Assembly (NCBI RefSeq): GCF_002796985.1
Contig: NZ_PEKX01000007.1
Location: 62,001 to 126,000, forward strand
Reading direction: 5' to 3'
Length of the DNA: 64,000 bases
From: Pseudomonas sp.
Lineage (GTDB): Bacteria; Pseudomonadota; Gammaproteobacteria; Pseudomonadales; Pseudomonadaceae
Position 1 is the stretch's first letter. Each line of letters opens with the position of its first letter. Under the pieces are notes generated by a model that saw only the letters and a program-made list of their open reading frames with translations, did not search any database and was not told where the DNA came from. The translations under genes were made by a program, and so were the position numbers. Below, piece by piece: positions 49,726-58,600 of the stretch.

Positions 49726-50763
49726 ATGTTCAAAAAACTGCGTGGCATGTTCTCCAGTGATCTGTCGATCGACCTGGGCACTGCCAATACCCTGATTTAT
49801 GTGCGCGAGCGCGGCATCGTCCTGAACGAACCGTCCGTGGTCGCCATTCGTAGCCACGGCAGCCAAAAGAGCGTGGTAGCGGTCGGTACCGAAGCCAAGC
49901 GCATGCTCGGCCGTACCCCAGGCAACATTGCCGCCATTCGTCCGATGAAGGACGGCGTGATCGCCGACTTCAGCGTCTGCGAGAAGATGCTGCAGTACTT
50001 CATCAACAAGGTTCACGAGAACAGCTTCCTGCAGCCCAGCCCGCGAGTGCTGATCTGCGTGCCTTGCAAGTCCACCCAGGTGGAACGCCGCGCCATCCGT
50101 GAATCGGCACTGGGTGCCGGTGCCCGTGAGGTGTACCTGATCGAAGAACCGATGGCCGCGGCCATCGGCGCCGGTCTGCCGGTGGAAGAGGCCCGTGGTT
50201 CCATGGTCGTCGATATCGGCGGCGGTACCACCGAGATCGCGCTGATCTCCCTCAACGGCGTGGTCTACGCCGAATCCGTCCGCGTCGGCGGCGACCGCTT
50301 CGACGAAGCTATCGTCACTTACGTGCGCCGCAACTACGGCAGCCTCATCGGTGAATCCACCGCCGAGCGCATCAAGCAGGAAATCGGCACCGCCTTCCCG
50401 GGCGGTGAAGTCCGCGAAGTCGACGTCCGTGGCCGCAACCTGGCCGAAGGCGTACCGCGCAGCTTCACCCTGAACTCCAACGAAGTGCTCGAAGCGCTGC
50501 AGGAGTCCCTGGCGACCATCGTCCAGGCGGTCAAGAGCGCGCTGGAGCAGTCCCCGCCGGAACTGGCTTCCGACATCGCCGAGCGCGGTCTGGTGCTGAC
50601 CGGTGGTGGCGCGCTGCTGCGTGACCTGGACAAGCTGCTGGCCCAGGAAACCGGCCTGCCGGTGATCGTCGCCGAAGACCCGCTGACCTGCGTCGCCCGT
50701 GGCGGCGGCAAGGCGCTGGAAATGATGGACCGTCATTCGATGGACCTGCTCTCCACCGAGTAA
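49726..50763 (+). CDS. mreB: rod-shape actin homologue MreB
   Basis: A 345-residue MreB with the actin-fold phosphate loops SIDLGTANTLIY and VVDIGGGTTEIA and the adenosine motif LVLTGGGALLRDLD. The N-terminal MFKKLRGMF amphipathic segment anchors it to the inner membrane. It polymerises on ATP and guides lateral peptidoglycan synthesis with MreC, MreD and RodA-PBP2. The start at 49726 (MFKKLRG) is the conserved N-terminus; the frame is open for 20 more codons. A strong hairpin lies between it and mreC. Confidence 0.97.
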   Translation: MFKKLRGMFSSDLSIDLGTANTLIYVRERGIVLNEPSVVAIRSHGSQKSVVAVGTEAKRMLGRTPGNIAAIRPMKDGVIADFSVCEKMLQYFINKVHENSFLQPSPRVLICVPCKSTQVERRAIRESALGAGAREVYLIEEPMAAAIGAGLPVEEARGSMVVDIGGGTTEIALISLNGVVYAESVRVGGDRFDEAIVTYVRRNYGSLIGESTAERIKQEIGTAFPGGEVREVDVRGRNLAEGVPRSFTLNSNEVLEALQESLATIVQAVKSALEQSPPELASDIAERGLVLTGGGALLRDLDKLLAQETGLPVIVAEDPLTCVARGGGKALEMMDRHSMDLLSTE

Positions 50764-50786
50764 GGTTGGGGATTCCTGTAGAGGTT

Positions 50787-50822
50787 GGTTGACGTTTCAC
50801 CGTCCATGGTGAAACTTCAACC
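50787..50822 (+). promoter_or_regulatory. strong hairpin between mreB and mreC
   Basis: GGTTGA-C-GTTTCACC, loop GTCCAT, GGTGAAAC-T-TCAACC form a stem of 14 pairs with one mismatch. It lies 23 bases after the mreB stop and 25 before the assigned mreC start. There is no downstream T tract, so it is more likely an mRNA stabiliser, processing site or partial attenuator than a terminator. It could set the MreB:MreC ratio. Confidence 0.8.
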
Positions 50823-50847
50823 GACTTTGCACAGCTAGGAGCCGGTC

Positions 50848-51930
50848 ATCAAACCGATATTCTCCAAAGGGCCCTCGCTGGGCGCGCGCCTGTTGGTGCT
50901 CGCTGTCCTGTCGGTCGCCTTGATGGTGGTCGATGCCCGCTTCGATTATCTGAAACCGGTACGCAGCCAGATGGGCCTCGTGCTGAGCCCCTTCTATGGC
51001 ATCGCCGACATTCCCGTTCGAGCCTGGGAAGGTGTGCGCGACCAGTTCACCAGCCGCAGCGAGCTGCTGGCCGAGAACGAGCGACTGAAGGCCGAGCAGC
51101 TGCTGATGCAGCGCCGCCTGCAGAAACTGGCCACCCTCACGGAACAGAACGTGCGCCTGCGCGAGCTGCTCAACTCCTCTGCCCTGGTCGATGACAAGGT
51201 GCTGGTGGGCGAGCTGATCGGCGTCGACCCGAACCCCTTTACCCAGCGCATCCTGATCGACAAGGGCGAGAAGGACGGCGTGTTCCAGGGACAGCCGGTG
51301 CTCGATGCCAGCGGCCTGATGGGCCAGGTGGTCGAGGTGATGCCCTATACCGCGCGCGTCCTGCTGCTGACAGACACCACCCACAGCATCCCGGTGCAGG
51401 TGAACCGCAACGGCCTGCGTGCCATTGCCGTGGGCACTGGCAACCCGGAGCGCCTGGAGCTGCGCTACGTCGCCGATACCGCCGACATCAAGGAGGGCGA
51501 CCTGCTGGTCAGCTCTGGCCTTGGTCAGCGCTTCCCGGCCGGCTATCCGGTGGCGGTGGTCAAGGAAGTACTGCACGACACTGGAGGGCCATTTGCCACT
51601 ATTCGTGCCGTGCCGACCGCCAAGATGAATCGCAGTCGCTACGTGCTGCTGGTCTTCAGTGACAGCCGCACCCCCGAGCAGCGCGCTACCGATGCCGCCG
51701 AAGCTCAGGCCGAGGCCGACCGCAAGGCCGCCGAATCCGGTGCGCCGGCGCAGCCTGCTGCTGCCCCCGCCGAGCCTGGCGCTGCGGCCGCCCAGCCGCA
51801 TGAAGGTGCGCGGCCTGCCGCTCCGGCTGCCCCCGCCGCGCAGCCCGCTCATCCGGCCGGTGCTAATGGCGTAGCGCCGGCCGCTCCTGGTGCGCCGGCA
51901 TCGCACCCCGATGCAAGGATCCGTCACTGA
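50848..51930 (+). CDS. mreC: rod-shape protein MreC, apparently with a non-canonical start
   Basis: A 360-residue bitopic periplasmic protein with a membrane helix (about 13-30, LLVLAVLSVALMVV), a coiled coil (about 70-110) and the two-lobed MreC beta domain (VGELIGVDPNPFTQRILIDKG, VQVNRNGLRAIAVG). A long Pro/Ala-rich tail (about 275-360) is typical of Pseudomonas MreC. The expected N-terminus (M)IKPIFSKGPSLGARL is encoded from an ATC at 50848, with AGGAG 6 bases upstream, but no ATG, GTG or TTG lies between the upstream TAG (50836) and a TTG at 50893 inside the membrane helix. The stop overlaps the mreD ATG by one base. Confidence 0.93.
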   Translation: MKPIFSKGPSLGARLLVLAVLSVALMVVDARFDYLKPVRSQMGLVLSPFYGIADIPVRAWEGVRDQFTSRSELLAENERLKAEQLLMQRRLQKLATLTEQNVRLRELLNSSALVDDKVLVGELIGVDPNPFTQRILIDKGEKDGVFQGQPVLDASGLMGQVVEVMPYTARVLLLTDTTHSIPVQVNRNGLRAIAVGTGNPERLELRYVADTADIKEGDLLVSSGLGQRFPAGYPVAVVKEVLHDTGGPFATIRAVPTAKMNRSRYVLLVFSDSRTPEQRATDAAEAQAEADRKAAESGAPAQPAAAPAEPGAAAAQPHEGARPAAPAAPAAQPAHPAGANGVAPAAPGAPASHPDARIRH

Positions 51931-52418
51931 TGGCGGTGCAGGGCTCGAACAATGGCTGGGCCATCTGGCTCACCCTGCTGCTGGCGCTGCTGCTGTCTGT
52001 GGCGCCGATGCCCAGCTTCATGGAAATCGGTCGTCCGCTCTGGCTGGCGATGTTCCTCACCTATTGGGTGCTCTACTTACCGCACAAGGTCGGTATGTTG
52101 ACCGCCTGGGTGCTGGGTGTTGCCGAAGACGTACTCTACGGCAGCCTGTTGGGGCAGAACGCCCTGATCCTGAGCCTGATCATCTGCCTGGTGCTATCGC
52201 TGCACCAGCGCCTGCGCATGTTCCCCATCTGGCAGCAATGCCTGGTGTTGCTGGTGGTCTTCGGTCTCGCCCAATTGGTCCAGTTGTGGATCAGCGCCCT
52301 GACCGGCAACCGCCCGCCGACCCTGGCATTCCTCCTGCCGGCATTGGTCAGCGCCTTGCTCTGGCCCTGGGTCTACACACTGCTTCGGGCCCTGCGGCTG
52401 CGCCTGAATATCAACTGA
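51930..52418 (+). CDS. mreD: rod-shape protein MreD
   Basis: A 162-residue inner-membrane protein with about five helices (WAIWLTLLLALLLSVAPM, then WLAMFLTYWVLYLPHKVGMLTAWVLGVAEDVLYGSLLGQNAL). The conserved GxxxDxxxGxxxGxxAL-type segment is seen as GVAEDVLYGSLLGQNAL. It completes the Rod complex with MreB and MreC. Its ATG shares one base with the mreC stop (TGATG), so it is translationally coupled. Confidence 0.95.
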   Translation: MAVQGSNNGWAIWLTLLLALLLSVAPMPSFMEIGRPLWLAMFLTYWVLYLPHKVGMLTAWVLGVAEDVLYGSLLGQNALILSLIICLVLSLHQRLRMFPIWQQCLVLLVVFGLAQLVQLWISALTGNRPPTLAFLLPALVSALLWPWVYTLLRALRLRLNIN

Positions 52419-52479
52419 TCGCCCCTTTTGCGGGGGAATCGCCGGGCCTGCGTTGTGCGGGTTCGTTTCGGAGTCCTTG

Positions 52480-53064
52480 ATGGCCCAGCTGTACCTCGCC
52501 TCCAGTTCGCCGCGCCGCCGCGAACTGCTCACCCAGATCGGCCTGCCGTTCCACATAGTGCCCGCGTCCGTCGACGAAACGCCGGAGGCCGGCGAATCAG
52601 CCCACGCCTATGTCGAGCGCCTGGCGCGCAGCAAGGCGCTGGCCGGGTTGAACTTCCTTGCCCAGCGTGCCGATGTCTGCGTGCTCGGCGCCGATACCGC
52701 CGTGGTTCGGGACGGTCGCATCCTCGGCAAGCCTGTGGATCGCGACGACGCTCTGAGCATGCTGCAGGCGCTGTCAGGCCGCGAGCACGAGGTGCTGACC
52801 GCCGTGGCGGTGGCCGATCGTGATCGCTGCGAAGCGCGTGTAGTCAGCAGCCGCGTGACCTTCCGCGATATTTCCGCCGAGGAAGCCGAGCGCTACTGGG
52901 AAACCGGCGAACCGCAAGACAAGGCGGGTGGCTATGCTATCCAGGGGCTTGCGGCGATCTTCGTCAGCCGGGTCGAGGGCAGCTACAGCGCCGTTGTCGG
53001 CTTGCCTTTGTGCGAAACCGCGGCATTGCTGGCTGACTTCTCCATCCCTAGCTGGCAGTCTTGA
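52480..53064 (+). CDS. maf: Maf-family nucleotide pyrophosphatase
   Basis: A 194-residue Maf/Ham1-fold NTP pyrophosphatase with the signature LYLASSSPRRRELLTQIGLPF, E in VDETPE, ARSKA, LGADTAVV and GKPVDRDDA, and DKAGGYAIQG near the C-terminus. Maf proteins sanitise modified or canonical nucleoside triphosphates (dTTP, UTP and m7GTP types); the exact specificity (YhdE or YceF type) is not set here, though mreBCD linkage points to the YhdE type. The ATG at 52480 begins the conserved N-terminus. Confidence 0.92.
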   Translation: MAQLYLASSSPRRRELLTQIGLPFHIVPASVDETPEAGESAHAYVERLARSKALAGLNFLAQRADVCVLGADTAVVRDGRILGKPVDRDDALSMLQALSGREHEVLTAVAVADRDRCEARVVSSRVTFRDISAEEAERYWETGEPQDKAGGYAIQGLAAIFVSRVEGSYSAVVGLPLCETAALLADFSIPSWQS

Positions 53065-53111
53065 TCACGAAGTAGCGCTGGCATCACTCCGGGCGCGATA
53101 AGGAAGGGCGC

Positions 53112-54569
53112 ATGAGCGAAGAGATCCTGATCAATATCACGCCGATGGAATCGCGCGTGGCGGTGGTGGAGAACGGCGTCCTGCAGGAAGTCCACGTCGA
53201 GCGCACGCTGCGCCGCGGGATCGTCGGCAACATCTACAAGGGCAAGGTCGTTCGGGTGCTGCCGGGCATGCAGGCGGCCTTCGTCGATGTTGGCCTGGAA
53301 CGCGCGGCCTTCATCCATGCGGCGGAGATTTCCACCCGCGAGGGCAGTGCCGTGGAGAGCATCGGCGCGCTGGTCCACGAAGGGCAGAGCCTGGTGGTGC
53401 AGGTCACCAAGGACCCCATCGGCACCAAGGGCGCGCGGCTGACCACGCACCTGTCGATTCCCTCGCGCTATCTGGTCTACATGCCGCGCACCAGTCATGT
53501 CGGCATCTCCCTGAAAATCGAGGACGAGCACGAGCGCGAGCGCCTCAAGCAGGTGGTTGCCAAGTGCGTCGAAGCCGAAGGCATTGTCGAGCGCGGTGGG
53601 TTCATCCTGCGGACCGCCGCCGAGGGCGCCGGTGAAGACGAGATCCTCGCCGATATCCGCTACTTGCGCAGGCTCTGGGACCAGATCGACGCGCAGATCA
53701 AGACCGTCGGTGCGCCGACGATGATCTATGAAGACCTCTCCCTGGCGCTGCGTACCCTGCGCGACCTGGTGAACCCGCGCATCGAGAAGATCCGCGTCGA
53801 TTCCCGGGAGAACTTCCAGAAAATCACGCAGTTCGTCGAAGAACTGATGCCGGAAATCGCCGACCGCCTGGAGCATTACCCTGGCGAACGGCCGATCTTC
53901 GACCTCTATGGGGTCGAGGACGAGGTGCAGAAGGCGCTGGATCGCAAGGTGCTGCTCAAGTCTGGTGGCTACCTGATCATCGACCCGACCGAGGCGATGA
54001 CCACCATCGATGTGAACACCGGCGCTTTCGTCGGACACCGCAATCTTGAAGAGACCATCTTCAAGACCAACCTCGAGGCGGCCACCGCCATCGCCCGCCA
54101 ACTGCGCCTGCGCAACCTGGGCGGGATCATCATCATCGACTTCATCGACATGGAAGACGAGGAGCACCGCCGTCAGGTCCTGCGGACCCTGGAGAAGCAG
54201 CTCGAACGCGACCATGCCAAGACCAACATCATTGGCATCACCGAGCTGGGCCTGGTGCAGATGACCCGCAAGCGCACCCGCGAAAGCCTGGTGCAGGTGC
54301 TCTGCGAGCCCTGCCCGAGCTGCCAGGGGCGCGGCATGCTGAAGACGCCCGAGACCATCTGCTACGAGATATTCCGCGAGATTCTCCGGGAGGCGCGGGC
54401 TTACCAAGCCGATTCCTACCTGGTGCTGGCCAATCAGAAAGTGGTGGATCGCCTGCTCGACGAGGAGTCGGGCAATGTCGCCGATCTCGAACTGTTCATC
54501 GGCCGCCCGATCAAGTTCCAGGTCGAGGCCATGTATTCCCAGGAGCAGTACGACGTGGTCCTGCTTTGA
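53112..54569 (+). CDS. rng: ribonuclease G (CafA)
   Basis: A 485-residue RNase E/G family endoribonuclease with an S1 domain (about 35-125, GNIYKGKVVRVLPGMQAAFVDVG), RNase H-like and catalytic DNase I-like domains (IDVNTGAFVGHRN, GGIIIIDFIDMEDEEHR with the metal-binding aspartates) and the zinc link C-x2-C (CEPCPSCQGRG). It matures the 16S rRNA 5' end and decays mRNA. AAGGAAGG precedes the ATG. It lies 47 bases after maf. Confidence 0.96.
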   Translation: MSEEILINITPMESRVAVVENGVLQEVHVERTLRRGIVGNIYKGKVVRVLPGMQAAFVDVGLERAAFIHAAEISTREGSAVESIGALVHEGQSLVVQVTKDPIGTKGARLTTHLSIPSRYLVYMPRTSHVGISLKIEDEHERERLKQVVAKCVEAEGIVERGGFILRTAAEGAGEDEILADIRYLRRLWDQIDAQIKTVGAPTMIYEDLSLALRTLRDLVNPRIEKIRVDSRENFQKITQFVEELMPEIADRLEHYPGERPIFDLYGVEDEVQKALDRKVLLKSGGYLIIDPTEAMTTIDVNTGAFVGHRNLEETIFKTNLEAATAIARQLRLRNLGGIIIIDFIDMEDEEHRRQVLRTLEKQLERDHAKTNIIGITELGLVQMTRKRTRESLVQVLCEPCPSCQGRGMLKTPETICYEIFREILREARAYQADSYLVLANQKVVDRLLDEESGNVADLELFIGRPIKFQVEAMYSQEQYDVVLL

Positions 54570-54727
54570 GCAGCGGGTCGCACAATATGGGATGCCGGCA
54601 GGAGGCCGCTTTGCAATGGGGTTTATTGGAGCTTTGCCTGACGCACACTGTCAGACCAGGTTCGATCCTGCACGGCTGGGAGGCCGCTCGATGACCCTTC
54701 GCTTCACCTCGCAGGCGGCCGGCTGAC

Positions 54728-57700
54728 ATGGAAAACGCGGGCCGTCTGTTCGCCACCTCGCTACGTATCGTCCTGGGCCTTGTAGCGTTGGGGCTGGTGC
54801 TGCTCGCACTGTACGTCAGCCTCGGCCGGCAACTGGTGCCGTTGGTGGCGGAGTACCGCGACGACCTGGCGCAGAAGGCCAGCGAGCAACTGGGCCTGCC
54901 AGTGGCCATCGGCGCGCTGGAGGGACACTGGCATGCCTTCAGCCCGATCATCGTGGTGCGCGATATTCAGCTGGGCGAGGGCAATGACGCGCTACGCCTG
55001 GAACGCGTGCGTCTGACCCCGGATATTCTCGGTAGCCTGATGGCGCGTCAGCCGCGCATCGACAGCCTGGAGCTGGAAGGCCTGCACCTGACCCTGCGGG
55101 AGGACGAGGATGGCCAGTGGCACGCCGATGGCTTGCCCAGCCATGGCGGCGATACCGATCCGCGCAAGCTCATTGACCTGCTGCTGACTCCGCGTCGCTT
55201 GTCGCTGATGGACAGCCAGTTGACCGTGCTGCCCCAGCAGGCCAACCCGCTGTCGCTGACCTATGTCGGCATGACCCTGCGCAGCGGCAGCCGCCAGCGC
55301 CTGGAAGCGCGTCTCAGCCTGCCCGGCGGCGAGCCGGTGGCGGCGCGCCTGGAAACCCGCCTGAACCGTGACGACTGGACGAAGAGCTCGGCCGAGCTGT
55401 ACCTGAGCCTGCCGCAGGCTGACTGGGCCAAGTGGCTGCCCGAACGCCTCACCGGCGCCTGGAAGCTGTCCCAGGCCAAGGCTGGTGGTGAGTTCTGGGC
55501 GACCATCGACAAAGGCGTGCCGGTCGCTGCCGTGGCGCGCCTGAATGCACCGAAGATCGATGCTGCACTGGGCGACCACAAGCCGGTGAGCCTGAGCGAC
55601 CTGGGCGTCAGTCTGTTCTTCGAGCGCCAGGGTGATGATCTCAGCCTGCGTGTCGCCGATCTGGCGGCGAACCTCGGCGAAACCCGCTGGGGCGAAGTGG
55701 AACTCGAGCTTACTCGCCGGATGAAGGGCGAGGAGCACTGGCAACTGCGCGCCGATCGTCTCGACCTGACGCCGCTGGGGCCAACCATCACTGCCCTGGC
55801 GCCGCTGCCGGACAAGGTCATCGAATGGCTTGACGGCCTGAAACCGCATGGCGTCCTGCATAACGTCAACTTCGACTACTGGCCGCAGCGCGAGGGCGCC
55901 GAGCGCATCACCTATGCCACCAACCTGGAGAAGGTTGGTGTCAGTGCCTTCCATGACGTGCCCGCCGTGGCCAATGTCGACGGTACCCTCAGTGGCAACC
56001 TTGGCGGCGGCACGCTGGATGCCAACGCCCAGGACTTCATGCTGCATCTGGCGACGCTGTTCCCCGAGCCCTGGCGCTACCGCACCGCCCACGCGCGGCT
56101 GTTCTTCCAGCTCAACGACGAAGCCTTCACCCTCGGCAGCCATTTGATGAACGTGGAGGGCGAGGAGGGCAACATTGCCGGTGACATGTTGATCCGTCTG
56201 ATGCGCGACCCGGCGCAGGAGGACTACATGGACCTGCGTGTCGGCATGAGCAATGGCGATGCGCGCTACACCAGCAAGTACCTGCCCACGGTTATTCCGC
56301 AGATGAGCAAGGATCTTGCGGCCTGGCTCAAGGGCTCGATCAAGAGTGGTCGCATCGAGCAGGGCTATTTCCTCTGGCAAGGCTCGCTGCAGAAGGGGTC
56401 GGCGCCCGAAGCTCACGCCATGAGCCTGTACTTCAAGGTCCACGAGGGGGTACTCGACTACCAGCCGGGCTGGCCCGGCCTGAGCAAGGCGGAGGGCGAG
56501 GTCCGCGTCGAGGACAGCGGGGTAAGCATCAACGCCACCCGCGGGCAGATTCTCAACAGTCAGGTGCGCGATGTCTCGGTGGAGATTCCCCATTCGGATC
56601 CGGGCGAAGTCTCCCACCTGCATGTCAATGGCGATATCGACAGCAACCTCGCCGATGGCCTGAAGATCCTTCAGGACTCGCCGATCGGAGCCACCCATAC
56701 CTTCGCTGGCTGGGAGGGCGCGGGCAATCTGAACGGCCACCTCAATCTCGACATTCCCCTGGCCAAGGGTGAAGTGAGCAAGGCGCGGGTGATAGTCGAC
56801 TTCGACACCAACAAGGCTCGGCTGAAAATCGCCAAGCCCGAGTTGACCCTCGAACAGGTCAAGGGCAAGTTCCGCTACGACACCGACAGCGGTCTGAGTG
56901 GGCAGAATGTGGTCGCCCAGGTACTGGGCAGCCGAATTACCGGCAGCATCCGCGCCGAGGGCCGCAACGGCGTGCCGCGCACGCGAGTGCTGGTCGGCGG
57001 ACAAGTACCGGTCAAAGCACTGCTCGATTGGGGCAAGGTGCAGACGCAGTTGCCAGTGGACGGTCGGGTGCCGTTCCAGCTCAATCTGCTGCTCGATGGC
57101 AAGGACAGCCAGCTGCAGGTGGCCTCCAACCTGCAGGGCGTGACCATCGACCTGCCCGCGCCGTTGGGCAAGGCCGCCCAGGAAACCCGCGAGAGCGAGT
57201 GGCGCATGACCCTGGACGGCGCCGAGCGGCGCTACTGGGCGACCTATGGCGACCGCGCCAGCCTGGCCTATGCTGCCCCGGCGGAACAGCCACTGGCCGG
57301 CCGTGGCGTGCTGCGCCTGGGCGGCGATCCGGCCGTGCTGCCCAACTGGAATGGTATGCAGGTACGCGGCAAGATCGACGAAGTCGACGCCGACGCCTGG
57401 ATGGCGGTCGCGAAGAAGTACTCCAATACCGGTGTCGAGGGGGCTGCAGGACTATTGCGCGGAGCGGACCTGCAGATCGGGCGCTTCAAGGGTTTCGGAC
57501 AGACTCTGGAGAACCTCACCCTGGACCTGGCCCGTATCGACAGCAGCTGGCAGCTCGGATTGGTCAGCTCGCTGGCGTCCGGCAAGATCACCCTGCCGGA
57601 CAACAAGAACCGTCCAATCCAGATCGCCTTGGACCGAATCGACCTGCCCAAGGGTGAGGCCATCGATTCCAAGAAGGCGGTGGAACAGCCCGACCCGCTG

Positions 57701-58546
57701 GCGAAAATCGACCCACGCACCCTGCCGCCCATGGATGTGAGCATTCGCCAGGTCCTGAAGGCCGGCAAGCCGGTGGGGGCCTGGAGCTTCAATGTGCGGC
57801 CGACGCCGACCGGTGCAGGCTTCAACGACGTGAACCTGGATCTGCGAGGCCTGTCGGTGAAGGGCAACCTGCGCTGGGATGGTATGGACGCGAGCGCTCG
57901 CAGTACTTTCCAGGGCCAACTGGAAGGCAAGAATATCGGCGACGTGCTCAAGGCCTGGGACTTCGCGCCCAGCGTGACCAGTGAGCGGTTCCGCGTGGAC
58001 ATCAACGGCAACTGGCCGGGCTCGCCTGCGGCGCTGAATCTGCGGCGCTTCGGCGGCACCCTCGATGCCAGCCTGCGCAAGGGCCAGTTCGTCGAAGTGG
58101 AAGGCGGCGCCAACGCCCTGCGCGTGTTCGGCCTGCTCAACTTCAACGCCATCAACCGCCGTCTGCGCCTGGACTTCTCCGACCTGCTGGGCAAGGGCTT
58201 GAGCTACGACCGCGTGAAAGGCGTGCTGACAGCCAACGACGGCGTCTACTTCACCCGCGAGCCGCTGCGCCTGGACGGGCCGTCGAGCAACCTGGAGCTC
58301 AACGGCACCCTCGACCTGGCCCACGACCAGATCGACGCCAAGTTGCTGGTGACCCTGCCGGTGACCAACAACCTGCCGCTGGCGGCACTGATCGTCGGTG
58401 CGCCGGCCATTGGTGGCGCACTGTTCGTCGTGGACAAGCTGCTGGGCGACAAGGTCGCGCGCTTCGCCAGTGTGCAGTACAGCGTGAAGGGCCCGTGGCA
58501 GAGTCCCACCATTGCTTTCGAGAAGCCTTTCGAGAAACCCCACTGA
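54728..58546 (+). CDS. yhdP: YhdP-family AsmA-like lipid transport protein
   Basis: A 1272-residue protein with an N-terminal membrane helix (about 8-32, LRIVLGLVALGLVLLALYVSL) and a very long beta-rich periplasmic region ending in the YhdP C-terminal domain (GLLNFNAINRRLRLDFSDLLGKGLSYDRVKGVLTANDGVYFTREPLRLDGPSSNLELNG). YhdP belongs with TamB and YdbH, the bridge-like proteins that carry phospholipids from inner to outer membrane. The 158-base upstream gap holds nothing clear. It leads the block with the amidase gene and tldD. Confidence 0.93.
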   Translation: MENAGRLFATSLRIVLGLVALGLVLLALYVSLGRQLVPLVAEYRDDLAQKASEQLGLPVAIGALEGHWHAFSPIIVVRDIQLGEGNDALRLERVRLTPDILGSLMARQPRIDSLELEGLHLTLREDEDGQWHADGLPSHGGDTDPRKLIDLLLTPRRLSLMDSQLTVLPQQANPLSLTYVGMTLRSGSRQRLEARLSLPGGEPVAARLETRLNRDDWTKSSAELYLSLPQADWAKWLPERLTGAWKLSQAKAGGEFWATIDKGVPVAAVARLNAPKIDAALGDHKPVSLSDLGVSLFFERQGDDLSLRVADLAANLGETRWGEVELELTRRMKGEEHWQLRADRLDLTPLGPTITALAPLPDKVIEWLDGLKPHGVLHNVNFDYWPQREGAERITYATNLEKVGVSAFHDVPAVANVDGTLSGNLGGGTLDANAQDFMLHLATLFPEPWRYRTAHARLFFQLNDEAFTLGSHLMNVEGEEGNIAGDMLIRLMRDPAQEDYMDLRVGMSNGDARYTSKYLPTVIPQMSKDLAAWLKGSIKSGRIEQGYFLWQGSLQKGSAPEAHAMSLYFKVHEGVLDYQPGWPGLSKAEGEVRVEDSGVSINATRGQILNSQVRDVSVEIPHSDPGEVSHLHVNGDIDSNLADGLKILQDSPIGATHTFAGWEGAGNLNGHLNLDIPLAKGEVSKARVIVDFDTNKARLKIAKPELTLEQVKGKFRYDTDSGLSGQNVVAQVLGSRITGSIRAEGRNGVPRTRVLVGGQVPVKALLDWGKVQTQLPVDGRVPFQLNLLLDGKDSQLQVASNLQGVTIDLPAPLGKAAQETRESEWRMTLDGAERRYWATYGDRASLAYAAPAEQPLAGRGVLRLGGDPAVLPNWNGMQVRGKIDEVDADAWMAVAKKYSNTGVEGAAGLLRGADLQIGRFKGFGQTLENLTLDLARIDSSWQLGLVSSLASGKITLPDNKNRPIQIALDRIDLPKGEAIDSKKAVEQPDPLAKIDPRTLPPMDVSIRQVLKAGKPVGAWSFNVRPTPTGAGFNDVNLDLRGLSVKGNLRWDGMDASARSTFQGQLEGKNIGDVLKAWDFAPSVTSERFRVDINGNWPGSPAALNLRRFGGTLDASLRKGQFVEVEGGANALRVFGLLNFNAINRRLRLDFSDLLGKGLSYDRVKGVLTANDGVYFTREPLRLDGPSSNLELNGTLDLAHDQIDAKLLVTLPVTNNLPLAALIVGAPAIGGALFVVDKLLGDKVARFASVQYSVKGPWQSPTIAFEKPFEKPH

Positions 58547-58600
58547 GCAGACTGTGCGGGCATCGGTTAGCATGAAACCCAGGCATTACCGGAGCTAACC

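Noticed and set aside
50893..51930. mreC starting at the TTG at 50893.
   Set aside because: No Shine-Dalgarno precedes it, and it would cut off the basic cytoplasmic N-terminus and part of the membrane helix; AGGAG and the conserved N-terminal codons lie upstream at 50837-50848.
54992..57004. A 670-codon minus-strand frame within yhdP.
   Set aside because: Antisense shadow of a protein with clear YhdP features; composition is typical of GC-driven spurious frames.
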